NCBI GenBank assembly: GCA_017557435.1
Contig: JAFYYR010000011.1
Coordinates: 99,575 to 163,574, forward strand
From: Pseudobutyrivibrio sp.
Lineage (GTDB): Bacteria > Bacillota > Clostridia > Lachnospirales > Lachnospiraceae
DNA: 64,000 nt
Direction of reading: 5' to 3'
Of the stretch, positions 38,334 through 47,176 are shown piece by piece; position 1 is the first letter of the stretch; each line of letters opens with the position of its first letter. Below the pieces are notes generated by a model. The model ran no database searches, was not told where the DNA came from, and saw only the letters and a list, made by a program, of their open reading frames with translations. Made by a program: the position numbers and the translations under genes.

Positions 38334-39008
38334 CTAGCCTTGCTTTACTGCTGCTATCTCACTCTCCAACCAATCAACTACTTCATCTAAGCCCTCACCT
38401 GTCTTACCGCTGACAAAGAAAATCTTAGCATTGGGGTTGAGCTTAAGGATTCTCTCAGTAACCTTTTCCTTGCTGAAATCAAAGTAATCCAAGGTGTCGA
38501 TTTTGTTAATCAAAACCACATCACTTACCTCAAACATAAGTGGATACTTAAGTGGCTTATCATCTCCCTCTGGAACTGAAAGAAGCATAAGATTTTTATT
38601 AGCTCCCACATCAAACTCAGCAGGGCATACTAGATTACCAATATTCTCTAATATAAGTAAATCTAAGCCTGTTGTGTCATACTCTGTGAGGGCACGGCTA
38701 GTCATATCAGCATCAATATGACAAAGCCCCATGTTGTGAATCTGAATAGACTCAACACCTGTGGCATCTGCTACGCGCTGGGCATCTATACTAGTCTCGA
38801 TATCCACATCCATCTCGCCTATTTTGTATTTATCCTTCATGCGATTAATAATCGCAGAAAGTGTAGTTGTCTTTCCTGAACCAGGCCCTGACATTACATT
38901 TACAAAAAATGTCCCCTGCTTTTTCATCTGCTCTCTAATTGATGCTGCTGCAGCTTCATTTTCAGCAAATACGCTTTCTCCAATCTCAATAACCTTTACT
39001 TCAGACAT
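38334..39008 (-). CDS. hypB: HypB-type nickel incorporation GTPase
   Basis: GTPase that helps insert nickel into [NiFe] hydrogenase or other nickel enzymes. The 224-aa protein has the P-loop GPGSGKTTT at 41-49, the metal-linked IHNMGLCHIDADM region, ENIGNLVCPAEFD and NKIDTLDYF. The N-terminal His-rich nickel storage stretch is missing. No other hyp or hydrogenase gene is in the window. A nickel-type importer lies 2 kb upstream. Confidence 0.92.
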   Translation of the reverse strand: MSEVKVIEIGESVFAENEAAAASIREQMKKQGTFFVNVMSGPGSGKTTTLSAIINRMKDKYKIGEMDVDIETSIDAQRVADATGVESIQIHNMGLCHIDADMTSRALTEYDTTGLDLLILENIGNLVCPAEFDVGANKNLMLLSVPEGDDKPLKYPLMFEVSDVVLINKIDTLDYFDFSKEKVTERILKLNPNAKIFFVSGKTGEGLDEVVDWLESEIAAVKQG

Positions 39009-39080
39009 TATTTATACTCCTAAAAAATAAAGTTAGAATCCCTAATTAGATTCTAACTTATATTATAGACTATATTATGG

Positions 39081-39476
39081 TTAAAAGACCACCTTAAATT
39101 CTGAGCCGTCACCTATGCCATTGTCACTGATTAGCTTGGCCTGATGAAGTGCCACTATCTCCTTGACATTAGTGATAATAGGGTCCGCATAAGGAGTGCC
39201 CTTGCCGTCATCCTTAATGGAAATTGTTGGGGCATCACTGGTGTATACCCTTACCCAAATGTGTCCACCCTCATCATTATATTTGATAGAGTTTTCCACA
39301 AGATCAAATACAGCCTCCCTCAGGTTCTCTTTGCTCCCAAAAACACTACATCTCTCTCCTGAAAAAGACAATGAAATATTAGCTTTCTTAGCTTCGCTAT
39401 CTAATTGTGAAATACAATCCCCAACAAGATTAGATAACTCTAAAGCCTCGAAAACTGGTTCGTCCGCTTTTTTCAT
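39081..39476 (-). CDS. orphan histidine-kinase-type ATPase domain
   Basis: A 131-aa protein made only of a HATPase-like domain: the N-box (DLVENSIKYN) and G1 box (IKDDGKGTP) are present and GIGDGSEFKVVF forms the end. The dimerisation/phosphoacceptor helices are absent and the G2 lid is degenerate. The ATG at 39476 has GGAG 9 bases away; an ATG 5 codons upstream has a poor site. It could be a decayed kinase or a stand-alone ATP-binding regulator. Confidence 0.6.
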   Translation of the reverse strand: MKKADEPVFEALELSNLVGDCISQLDSEAKKANISLSFSGERCSVFGSKENLREAVFDLVENSIKYNDEGGHIWVRVYTSDAPTISIKDDGKGTPYADPIITNVKEIVALHQAKLISDNGIGDGSEFKVVF

Positions 39477-39632
39477 AACATATCTCTCCATGTCTAACAA
39501 GTTATATGATGTAACATAATAGTAACATTTCTGTAACAATTGGAATTATAACACAGTAAGCTACTTATGGCAAATATGGAGATAAATAGGGGAAAGCCTT
39601 AGAAAATAACCCCAAAAAAGATATTAGAAATA

Positions 39633-39738
39633 TAAAAAGCCGACACCAATGTGTCGGCATAATATTCGGGGAGTGCGACCAAAGTTGCCCCTGGTCGCTG
39701 AGTTATGAAAAATTTGGTATTAGCTTTTCGCTAGTACG
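39633..39738 (-). ncRNA. candidate small RNA with H-type pseudoknot and terminator
   Basis: A promoter (TTGCGA 39768-39773, 17-base spacer, TATATT 39745-39750) starts a transcript of about 105 bases. It holds a hairpin TAGC-GAAAA-GCTA and a stem GCGACCA/TGGTCGC (39675-39681 with 39692-39698). The GGGG loop (39688-39691) can pair with CCCC (39668-39671), making an H-type pseudoknot. It ends in a perfect terminator, GCCGACAC/GTGTCGGC (39639-39658) plus a T-run. No ORF. It may be free-standing or an attenuator of the kinase-domain gene 160 bases downstream. Confidence 0.6.
39639..39658 (-). terminator. intrinsic terminator of the candidate small RNA
   Basis: Eight-base perfect stem GCCGACAC/GTGTCGGC followed by TTTTTA on the minus strand. 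Confidence 0.85.
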
Positions 39739-39744
39739 TTGTAT

Positions 39745-39773
39745 AATATACCACGACCTAAACGTTTTCGCAA
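39745..39773 (-). promoter_or_regulatory. promoter of the candidate small RNA
   Basis: TTGCGA and TATATT, 17 bases apart, minus strand, in a gene-free stretch. Confidence 0.55.
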
Positions 39774-39923
39774 GAACAATTTTCAAAAAAAATTGTATTT
39801 TTTTGTATTCGCCTGATGGGAAACTTTGTTGATTATTTGGGCTTTGCGCCACTTTTATACACACCTATAGTCTAGCAATCACTTTTAATCAATAGTTATC
39901 ATAAATAATCATTATTCATAGGT

Positions 39924-40685
39924 TTATTTGATTGCTTTTATGCAAAACATTTTATCTGGAATATAAAATTCATCATGCTCTATAAAAATTCTATCTCCAA
40001 ATTCTTTATCAATTACTATTTCTTTAAATCCTAAATGGGAAAGAACTTCCTGATCCCACTCAGGTCTATCAAGCATACTGATAGTTAGCATATGGTAAAT
40101 ATCATGGCATTCGTCCTTAAGGGCATCATCTATATCCTTGTGGGCTAAGTTCTCTGGGCTCTTTAAATTGTGAGCTCCCTTAGCATACTCAGCATCAAAG
40201 TTGATAAGTACTCCGCCCTTTTTAAGCACACGCATCCACTCCTGATATGCATCAATAGGATGTGGAAGTGTCCATGTAAGATTGCGGCTTATTACCACAT
40301 CAAAGGTCTCATCTTCAAAATCAAGCTTCTCCGCATCGCCAGTTATAGCCTTAACAGTAGATTTATCCAAATTGTACATGCCAATCATTTCATTGGCCTT
40401 ATCAACCATCTCCCGTGTTAGATCAATTCCCGTAACCCTGTGGCCACATCTACCTAAAATAACTTCAAAATATCCTGTGCCGCATCCCACATCAAGAATG
40501 TTAAGATTGCTCTTATTTAAAATTAGCTTTTCTATTTCCCCTAGCCATCTGGCAGCCTTAGGGCTTTCTATCTCATCATGTCTTAGATCAAAAAAACTAT
40601 CGGCTCTTTTGGTCCAGTAGCTTTCCACCTTTTCTTTTATATTGTCTGCCTCATCTTCAAAGGCTATATAGTGTAATTTTCCCAT
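39924..40685 (-). CDS. class I SAM-dependent methyltransferase (first of two)
   Basis: A 253-aa Rossmann methyltransferase with motif I NILDVGCGTGYFE, post-I GIDLTREMVDKA and the segment FDVVISRNLTWTLPHP. It shares that last block and the overall length with the neighbour at 40714-41490, so they are paralogues. It is the last gene of the importer operon. Substrate unknown; the linkage suggests modification of the imported ligand or of a metallophore. Confidence 0.88.
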   Translation of the reverse strand: MGKLHYIAFEDEADNIKEKVESYWTKRADSFFDLRHDEIESPKAARWLGEIEKLILNKSNLNILDVGCGTGYFEVILGRCGHRVTGIDLTREMVDKANEMIGMYNLDKSTVKAITGDAEKLDFEDETFDVVISRNLTWTLPHPIDAYQEWMRVLKKGGVLINFDAEYAKGAHNLKSPENLAHKDIDDALKDECHDIYHMLTISMLDRPEWDQEVLSHLGFKEIVIDKEFGDRIFIEHDEFYIPDKMFCIKAIK

Positions 40686-40713
40686 TATTAATTATTCCAA
40701 TCTACCGTTCCAA

Positions 40714-41490
40714 TCAATCCTTAATAAGCTTCACCATAAACAGAGGTGTGGACCTATAATTTATCTTTTCTTTTGTCGAATATAGGATCTGACCTATATC
40801 TTCTTTTATGCTCACCTGTCCAACAGCAATAGACTGTAGGTATTCCTCATCCCATGCCGGCCTAACTCTCTCAGTGAGAGGCATCTGCATTGCAATTTCC
40901 TCCATCTGATCAAAATTAGCTCCTATATTGTAATCACCTATGCCCTGTTCGGCAACATTCATTCTGTCCTGATTGTACTCGCCTCTCTTTTTATCATCCA
41001 CCAGATAGGTATACCAGTTTGCATCAAATACAAGCATCAGGCCATTTTTCCTCAATACTCTAACCCACTGATTATAAGCAGTCTTGGGCTCAGGCAGATT
41101 CCATGTGAGATTTCTAGAAAATACCACATCAAATGTCTCAGGCTCAAATGGCAATTCCATGGCATTTCCCTGAATAAAAGTAATATTATCTGCCAAGTCA
41201 CCTGCATTGGCCCTAGCCTCTTGCAACATAGATTCTGAAAAATCAAATGCTGTTACATTAAATCCTGCCTCAGCCAAAATTATAGATATAAATCCAGGTC
41301 CAGCTCCCACATCAAGAATTTTTATATCCCTTCTTTTCCTTTCAGGAAAATGAGAAGTAATTTCAGAAGTTAAAAAAGACGTCCAATTTTCTCTTTGGAC
41401 GCCTGCAAGTTCTTCTTTATTCACCTCAGAATACCCCAAGGCTCTGTTCTGCCAATAGACGTGATTTTGTTTGATTAATTCTCTATTCAT
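40714..41490 (-). CDS. class I SAM-dependent methyltransferase (second of two)
   Basis: A 258-aa methyltransferase with motif I KILDVGAGPGFIS, AFDFSESMLQEA and FDVVFSRNLTWNLPEP. Clearly related to, but well diverged from, the downstream copy. It lies 80 bases after the importer ATPase gene. No promoter is obvious in that gap. Confidence 0.88.
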   Translation of the reverse strand: MNRELIKQNHVYWQNRALGYSEVNKEELAGVQRENWTSFLTSEITSHFPERKRRDIKILDVGAGPGFISIILAEAGFNVTAFDFSESMLQEARANAGDLADNITFIQGNAMELPFEPETFDVVFSRNLTWNLPEPKTAYNQWVRVLRKNGLMLVFDANWYTYLVDDKKRGEYNQDRMNVAEQGIGDYNIGANFDQMEEIAMQMPLTERVRPAWDEEYLQSIAVGQVSIKEDIGQILYSTKEKINYRSTPLFMVKLIKD

Positions 41491-41570
41491 AACTTACCAA
41501 AGTATATCACAAAAATATTAATATATGCTTCAAGCTCACGATTTAGAACAAAACATTCTATGTAGTTGGC

Positions 41571-42329
41571 CTACAGTATTGAATCCACAAGCAACTTTGT
41601 ATATTCGGCTTGTGGGTTGTTTATTATCTCGTCTGGTGTGCCCTGCTCCACTATCTGGCCATCATAAAGTACCACTACTCTATTACAAAACTGCTGCACT
41701 AATGCCAAATTATGGCATATAAAAATAATAGATAAATTCTTAGATTTTCTAAGCTTATCCAAAAGCTCAATTATCTGCTTTTGAACAGTTACATCAAGCG
41801 AGCTGGTTGCCTCATCACAGATAAGTATCTTAGGCTCCACTGCAAGTGCTCTGGCAATAGCGGCTCTCTGACACTGTCCACCGCTGACCTGATGTGGATA
41901 CTTAAATGCAAGCTCCGCTGGCAGCCCACACATTTCCAGAAGCTCTGCCACCTTGTTAGCTATGGCTGCACTATTGTATCCTCTATTTCTAAGTGGCTCT
42001 CCAATTCCATAGCCTAGAGTCTTTCTAGGATTAAATGACTCTGCAGGATTTTGAAAAACCATCTGTATCTGTCCATAAAGCTCTAAGGCTTTATTTCTTT
42101 TCATTTTACAAATATCTTTATCGTATATACGAATATTTCCATCAGTGGCTTTTATAAGTCCGGTAAGAAGTCTGGCTATTGTACTTTTTCCGCTTCCTGA
42201 TTCTCCTACAAGAGCAAGAGTCTCCCCCTCATGCAATGTAAAAGAAACATTGTTGACAGCTGCAGTGTCAGCCTTTCCGTAGGCTTTGAAATATTTAGTT
42301 AGATTATTTACTGTAATTATATCTTTCAC
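41571..42329 (-). CDS. nickel/oligopeptide-type ABC importer, ATPase (NikE/DppF-like)
   Basis: A 252-aa ATPase with Walker A GESGSGKST, signature VSGGQCQR and Walker B ILICDEATSSLD. It forms the second ATPase of the importer and starts 5 bases after the first. Confidence 0.92.
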   Translation of the reverse strand: MKDIITVNNLTKYFKAYGKADTAAVNNVSFTLHEGETLALVGESGSGKSTIARLLTGLIKATDGNIRIYDKDICKMKRNKALELYGQIQMVFQNPAESFNPRKTLGYGIGEPLRNRGYNSAAIANKVAELLEMCGLPAELAFKYPHQVSGGQCQRAAIARALAVEPKILICDEATSSLDVTVQKQIIELLDKLRKSKNLSIIFICHNLALVQQFCNRVVVLYDGQIVEQGTPDEIINNPQAEYTKLLVDSIL

Positions 42330-42334
42330 TTAAT

Positions 42335-43120
42335 CTAAGCCCTCTTAAGTCTCGGAACTGCCTCCATCAAATGCTTTGTATACTCATCTTCTGGATTGTT
42401 AATAACCCTATTTGCCTGACCATATTCCATCATATTTCCATCTTTTAAAACAAGTACTGTATCTGCCATGGCCGCTGCAACGCTAATGTCATGGGTAACA
42501 ATTATGATTGCTGTACCAAATAATTCTCTGAGGTTAAGCATCTCCTCAATAACCTGCTTTTGAACAGCCACATCTAAAGCGCTGGTAGGCTCATCTGCCA
42601 GTAAAATAGATGGATTCATAAGCATTGAAATAGCAATACCAACTCTTTGATTCATTCCTCCGGACAATTCAAATGGATAACTTTTCCATAGCTTTTCGCC
42701 GTCTCTAAATCCAATTTTTGCAAATAAATCTAGCGCCTTCTCCTTGGCTACAGCCTTTGGAATCTTTTGGTGAGCATTCATACTCTCTACAATCTGACTA
42801 CCAATTGTTCTGATAGGACAAAGTGAACTCTTGGCATCCTGGAAAATCATTCCTATTTCTGCTCCGCGAATTTTCCTCATTTCCTTTTCAGGTAGTTCAA
42901 GTAGATTGGTAGCTTTGTAATAAATGTCACCCCTGGTAACTAGTCCATTGTCATTTAAAAGCCCCATTGCTGATTTAATGAGAGTACTTTTTCCGCTTCC
43001 CGACTCTCCAACTAAGGCAAGAATTTCCCCCGAATGCAAAGAGAAGCTTACGTCATGAACAACAGGGCCCTCTTCAAATGATATTTCTACCGAATCAAAT
43101 TTTAAGATTTCCTCGCTCAT
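42335..43120 (-). CDS. nickel/oligopeptide-type ABC importer, ATPase (NikD/DppD-like)
   Basis: A 261-aa ATPase: Walker A GESGSGKST, Q-loop MIFQDAKSSL, signature LSGGMNQR, Walker B ILLADEPTSALD. It pairs with the ATPase at 41571-42329. The ligand cannot be read from the ATPase. Confidence 0.92.
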   Translation of the reverse strand: MSEEILKFDSVEISFEEGPVVHDVSFSLHSGEILALVGESGSGKSTLIKSAMGLLNDNGLVTRGDIYYKATNLLELPEKEMRKIRGAEIGMIFQDAKSSLCPIRTIGSQIVESMNAHQKIPKAVAKEKALDLFAKIGFRDGEKLWKSYPFELSGGMNQRVGIAISMLMNPSILLADEPTSALDVAVQKQVIEEMLNLRELFGTAIIIVTHDISVAAAMADTVLVLKDGNMMEYGQANRVINNPEDEYTKHLMEAVPRLKRA

Positions 43121-43146
43121 AACATAAGCCTCTCTAGTTATACTTT

Positions 43147-44712
43147 CTACTGAATATCCAAGTCAGCTGTGAATTCGTAGTAATCACTTGGATGTGCTTT
43201 AAGTCCAGTTACATTTGATTTTGTAATAATGCTCATGCGTAAGAATGAGCAGAAGATAAATGCATTGTCATCTAAAATCTGCTGCTGCATCTTAATTGCA
43301 ATGTCGCTTCTCTCTTCAGGATCAAATGTATTATTCATCTCCTCTGCAAGAGTCTGCATCTCATCGCTGTGATAACCACCACGGTTCTTAGATGAATCAT
43401 CTAAACAATGTGTTGTGAAGAAATACATAGGATCTCCAATACCGCAAGTAACGAATGCAGCTGCGTATACATCCCATCCATCCTTCTCAGATACTATTGT
43501 ACCATGGTCCGCAGTAACATTTAACTGAATATCAAAACCAATGTCCTTAAGTGTTGCCTGTGCAGACTCAGCAAGAAGTGGAAGCTCCTGACGGCTTGAA
43601 TAGCTAATCCATCTGATTGTAAGCTTCTGTCCACCCTTCTCTCTTATGCCATCGCCGTCTGTATCCTTCCAGCCAGCATCCTCAAGAACCTTTTTAGCAT
43701 TTTCAGGATCGTATGTCTCTGTAGTAACAACATCTCCACCAAATGAGAAATTGTCTGGGAATGCTCCCACGCCCACATAGCCATTACCATTTAATAAGGT
43801 ATTTACAAAGCCTTCCTTATCGATACCCATTGCAAGTGCTTTTCTTACAGCATCATCCTTAATAACTGGTGAGTTGTAATTCATCTGGCAGTAAAAAGCA
43901 CGGCTTGTAGGTGTGCCTGTAAACACATAGTCATCATTTTCGAATACTGGGTAGTTAGCGTAAGCCATACCGTATGCTGCATCTATATCACCATTCTGAA
44001 GTGCAAGTGCAAGTGTATCACCATCTGTGATAGTGATAACTGAGATTTCATCAATCTTTGGCTCACCATTCCAGTAGTTATCATTTTTTACAAGATTCAA
44101 ATGGTCAGATGTAACAAGCTCTGTTGCCACATAAGGGCCTGTACCTACTACGATGCCGCCTTCATTGCCTGCCTCAACATCGATGATACATCCGTAAGGA
44201 TCTGATAAGTAATTCATAAGTGTAGGCTTTGGAGTCTGAGTCTTGATTGTAAGAGTCTGACCATCAGCCTCAATTGTATCAATTGCAAGGTCTCCTGCTG
44301 CTCTCTCGTGAACTGCTACTAAGTCCTCGATACAAGCCTTAACAGCTGCTGCATCAACAGCCTTACCATTTGAGAATGTAACCCCCTCCTTAATTACAAC
44401 TTTCCATGTTAATTCATCTACATTTTCAAAGCTCTCAGCCACCCATGGCTCAAGCTCCATGTTATCATTAAGCTTAAATAGTGTCTCACCAACACCATAA
44501 CGGATGCAAGCCCATCCACAGTATGCTTCGTGTGGATCAATAGTTGCCTCCTCATTTTCAGCGTTAAATGTTGTGTCACCAAAAGTGAAAGTCTTCTTTC
44601 CGTCAGCCGCAGCCTCATTTGCCTTCTCTTTTGAGCCACCACAAGCTGTAAGTGTTGCCATAGTAAGAACCATAGCAAGTGCAAAAGCTACCGCTTTTTT
44701 CATTCTAGTCAT
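43147..44712 (-). CDS. NikA/DppA-type solute-binding lipoprotein
   Basis: SBP family 5 lipoprotein of 521 aa; lipobox TLTAC with Cys at about 24, then an acidic linker. The segment DPHEAYCGWACIRYGVGETLF resembles the nickel/metallophore (NikA, CntA) branch more than classic peptide binders; this is from pattern memory and should be tested. Start behind AAAGGAGT. Confidence 0.87.
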   Translation of the reverse strand: MTRMKKAVAFALAMVLTMATLTACGGSKEKANEAAADGKKTFTFGDTTFNAENEEATIDPHEAYCGWACIRYGVGETLFKLNDNMELEPWVAESFENVDELTWKVVIKEGVTFSNGKAVDAAAVKACIEDLVAVHERAAGDLAIDTIEADGQTLTIKTQTPKPTLMNYLSDPYGCIIDVEAGNEGGIVVGTGPYVATELVTSDHLNLVKNDNYWNGEPKIDEISVITITDGDTLALALQNGDIDAAYGMAYANYPVFENDDYVFTGTPTSRAFYCQMNYNSPVIKDDAVRKALAMGIDKEGFVNTLLNGNGYVGVGAFPDNFSFGGDVVTTETYDPENAKKVLEDAGWKDTDGDGIREKGGQKLTIRWISYSSRQELPLLAESAQATLKDIGFDIQLNVTADHGTIVSEKDGWDVYAAAFVTCGIGDPMYFFTTHCLDDSSKNRGGYHSDEMQTLAEEMNNTFDPEERSDIAIKMQQQILDDNAFIFCSFLRMSIITKSNVTGLKAHPSDYYEFTADLDIQ

Positions 44713-44742
44713 ATACTACTCCTTTCTATATATGGCAAAGTG

Positions 44743-45594
44743 CTATTTAGGATCAAAATAATCTCGCACTGTGTCACCAAGTAAATTAAATATCACTACA
44801 GAGATAAATATGGCCAGTCCCGGTGATAAAACCACCCAAGGATATGTCTGCAACATGCTTCTTCCATTTGACATCATGCTGCCCCACTCTGCAATCGGAG
44901 GCTGTGCTCCAAGTCCTAAAAATGATAAGCCCGCCAGCTCCATTGTCATGGTGCCAATATCAAGCATGGCTGTTACAAGTATAGGACCAAAAATATTAGG
45001 CAAAATATGGCGAAAGATAATCTGAGGGGGATTGTCTCCCGCCAACACTGCCGCCTGAACGAAGGAGGAAACCTTCAACGATAACGTCTGACTCCTAGCA
45101 ACTCTTGCATACTTTGGCCAGCTAATAACTGCCAAGGCTATGATGGCATTTAATACGCCTCCACCTAAGAGGGCTGCCACCGCAAGAGCAAATACAAGTC
45201 CCGGAAAGGCAAGGAAAAAATCTGAAATGCGCATTACCACCGCATCAACTTTTCCACCGATATATCCAGAGACTGTTCCAACTGCTGTACCTACAAGTGC
45301 AATGATAAAAACCAATGCTAGCGTAGATAAAATACTGGCTCTTGCACCTACTATTACTCTAGAAAACATATCCCTACCATAGGCATCTGTTCCCATAATG
45401 TGTGCTGCAGATAATCCCTGATAGCTCTGGGATAAATCCTGAGCGTATGGATCATAAGGACATAAACTATCTGCAAAAAGCGCTACAGCAATTAATCCAA
45501 TAGCAAATATAGAAAATACAATAAGACGAATTTTCGTATTGCATTTTTTTATTTTTAAATTTCTGACGGACACCTGTCTATTCTCACTAGTCAT
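44743..45594 (-). CDS. ABC importer permease (NikC/DppC-like)
   Basis: A 283-aa inner-membrane permease with an N-terminal TM, the extracytoplasmic linker typical of DppC (DPYAQDLSQSYQG) and the EAA loop (VRSQTLSLKV...AALAGDNPPQIIFRHILPN). It overlaps the upstream permease gene by 8 bases. Confidence 0.93.
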   Translation of the reverse strand: MTSENRQVSVRNLKIKKCNTKIRLIVFSIFAIGLIAVALFADSLCPYDPYAQDLSQSYQGLSAAHIMGTDAYGRDMFSRVIVGARASILSTLALVFIIALVGTAVGTVSGYIGGKVDAVVMRISDFFLAFPGLVFALAVAALLGGGVLNAIIALAVISWPKYARVARSQTLSLKVSSFVQAAVLAGDNPPQIIFRHILPNIFGPILVTAMLDIGTMTMELAGLSFLGLGAQPPIAEWGSMMSNGRSMLQTYPWVVLSPGLAIFISVVIFNLLGDTVRDYFDPK

Positions 45595-46531
45595 TTCCAG
45601 TGCCCTCCAATCTGATTCTTGGGTCTAATAATCTGTACGATAAATCAGTAACCAGATTAACTGTCACATAGATAATTGCCATCCACATAACATAGGCCTG
45701 AATGATAGGATAATCTCTCATATTGATGGCATCTACCGCCATCTTGCCTACACCATCCCACATGAAAATAGACTCCACAATGGCAGTACCTCCAAGAAGG
45801 CTACCAATGGAAAGTGCAAGAAGAGTGATTATTGTAACCAAAGATTCTCGAAGTACGCTCTTCCATAGAGTGGTAGAGAACTTAACTCCTCTAGCCTTAG
45901 CTCCCATAATATAGTCCTTGCCAAGCTCGTCTAACACTGTAGTTCTAACCTGGCGCAAATATTTGGCACTCATTGCAATTGCAAGAGTAATTGTTGGCAT
46001 AGCCACTCCCTCAAAACACATTTCTCGTGAAATAATAGGAAAAAGTCTAAGCTTAATTCCCAATAAATACATGAGAACAAGGGATACGAAAAAGTTTGGC
46101 ATACTATTTCCTATAAAGCTGAAAAATCTGATGAAATAGTCCCAAAATCTATTTTTATAAACTGCTGAAATGATTCCAAGAGGAATCGAAATAATTATTG
46201 TAAGAATAATGGATGTAGCTGTAAGGAAAAGTGTGGCTGGAAGCTTTGATGTAAATGTATCAAAAACGTCCATGCCAGATACAAAGCTTACACCCATATC
46301 TCCATGTAATAAGTCATTAAGCCAGGTAACATACTGAACTAAAAAAGGCTTATCAAGACCTAGTTCAGCTTTTGCCGCCTCAAGCTGCGCATCTGAGACT
46401 ACCTGTCCTGTGTTAAGCATTTTCTGCTCAACAACATCTGAACCAGCCAGTCGCATCATTGCAAATGACAAAAATGTAATTGCAAATAATATAGGGATTA
46501 ATTGTAGAATTCGTTTGATTGTATATTTCAA
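45587..46531 (-). CDS. ABC importer permease (NikB/DppB-like), TTG start
   Basis: A 314-aa permease opening KYTIKRILQLIPILFAI, with the EAA loop (LGKDYIMGAKARGVKFSTTLWKSVLRE). The first codon is TTG, preceded by TTTAAGGGG. That ribosome site lies inside a 15-base inverted-repeat arm (46537-46551), so initiation may be regulated. First gene of the operon. Confidence 0.92.
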   Translation of the reverse strand: MKYTIKRILQLIPILFAITFLSFAMMRLAGSDVVEQKMLNTGQVVSDAQLEAAKAELGLDKPFLVQYVTWLNDLLHGDMGVSFVSGMDVFDTFTSKLPATLFLTATSIILTIIISIPLGIISAVYKNRFWDYFIRFFSFIGNSMPNFFVSLVLMYLLGIKLRLFPIISREMCFEGVAMPTITLAIAMSAKYLRQVRTTVLDELGKDYIMGAKARGVKFSTTLWKSVLRESLVTIITLLALSIGSLLGGTAIVESIFMWDGVGKMAVDAINMRDYPIIQAYVMWMAIIYVTVNLVTDLSYRLLDPRIRLEGTGND

Positions 46532-46536
46532 AACAG

Positions 46537-46611
46537 AATACCCCTTAAATAATCTTCAACTAGAATAGTTTACTATGAAACCAGAAATCTAGCAAATATT
46601 TAAGGGGTATT
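46537..46611 (-). promoter_or_regulatory. leader with 15-base inverted repeat covering the ribosome site
   Basis: Perfect 15-base arms AATACCCCTTAAATA (46537-46551) and TATTTAAGGGGTATT (46597-46611) lie 45 bases apart ahead of the permease gene. In a transcript that includes both, the arms pair and bury the AAGGGG ribosome site. The loop can also fold (CTAGA/TCTAG, TAGTAAACTA). A possible promoter inside the loop (TTGCTA, 17 bases, TAAACT) would make a message without the first arm. Alternatively the arms are twin protein sites. Confidence 0.6.
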
Positions 46612-46634
46612 AATTATTCTTATTGACTTGACCG

Positions 46635-46653
46635 ATATTCCATTTCGGAATAT
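46635..46653. promoter_or_regulatory. dyad after the HAD gene
   Basis: ATATTCC-ATTTC-GGAATAT, perfect 7-base arms, directly downstream of the HAD stop and upstream of the importer leader. It has no T-run, so it is more likely an operator than a terminator. Confidence 0.4.
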
Positions 46654-46656
46654 ATG

Positions 46657-47157
46657 CTACATAAATCTCTCCATAACTTCAGTGGTGTGCATAGAAAGTA
46701 TTCCTGCTCCGAAAGCTTCCATTATTTCTGTATAGCTATCATCAATGAACATAATTTCATCCATGTTATATCCATCGCGCTCTGCAATCATTTTCATGAT
46801 AAGCACCTTTTTATGACGTGACTCTGTAGAAATCAAATCACCGTGGTGCTCAAATATACCAGGATAGCATTCCTTTAATCTGTTGAACTTAGAATTATAT
46901 TCAAATGAATTGCTGCATTCTGTAAGTCCGTATATTTTCACGCCATTATTAAAATGCAAATCATCTATAAGATTCTTAACTCCTCTAGGAGCCTGGCACT
47001 TAATGTAGGCGTTGTGATTAATATTGTATTTCAGCCAATCATTGGCATCCTCAAAACCTACGATTCGCTTGCCCTCTTCATTGTACATTTTCAGGCAAAG
47101 AAGTGTGTTGTCCACATCTCCAAATAATACCTTAATTTTCTCAAGCTTTCCCTTCAT
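46657..47157 (-). CDS. HAD-superfamily hydrolase
   Basis: A 166-aa protein with motif I DVDNTLL (D14, D16, T18), a lysine region (HKKVLIMKM) and motif IV FIDDS. A small cap-less HAD phosphatase; substrate unknown. The ATG at 47157 follows TAGGAGAT. It lies 19 bases after the DUF523 gene. Confidence 0.85.
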   Translation of the reverse strand: MKGKLEKIKVLFGDVDNTLLCLKMYNEEGKRIVGFEDANDWLKYNINHNAYIKCQAPRGVKNLIDDLHFNNGVKIYGLTECSNSFEYNSKFNRLKECYPGIFEHHGDLISTESRHKKVLIMKMIAERDGYNMDEIMFIDDSYTEIMEAFGAGILSMHTTEVMERFM

Positions 47158-47176
47158 ATCTCCTACCCCTTCATTA

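Noticed and set aside
45587-46531. ATG start for the first permease gene
   Set aside because: No in-frame ATG near the N-terminal KYTIKRILQ; the codon at the expected place is TTG with a good ribosome site.
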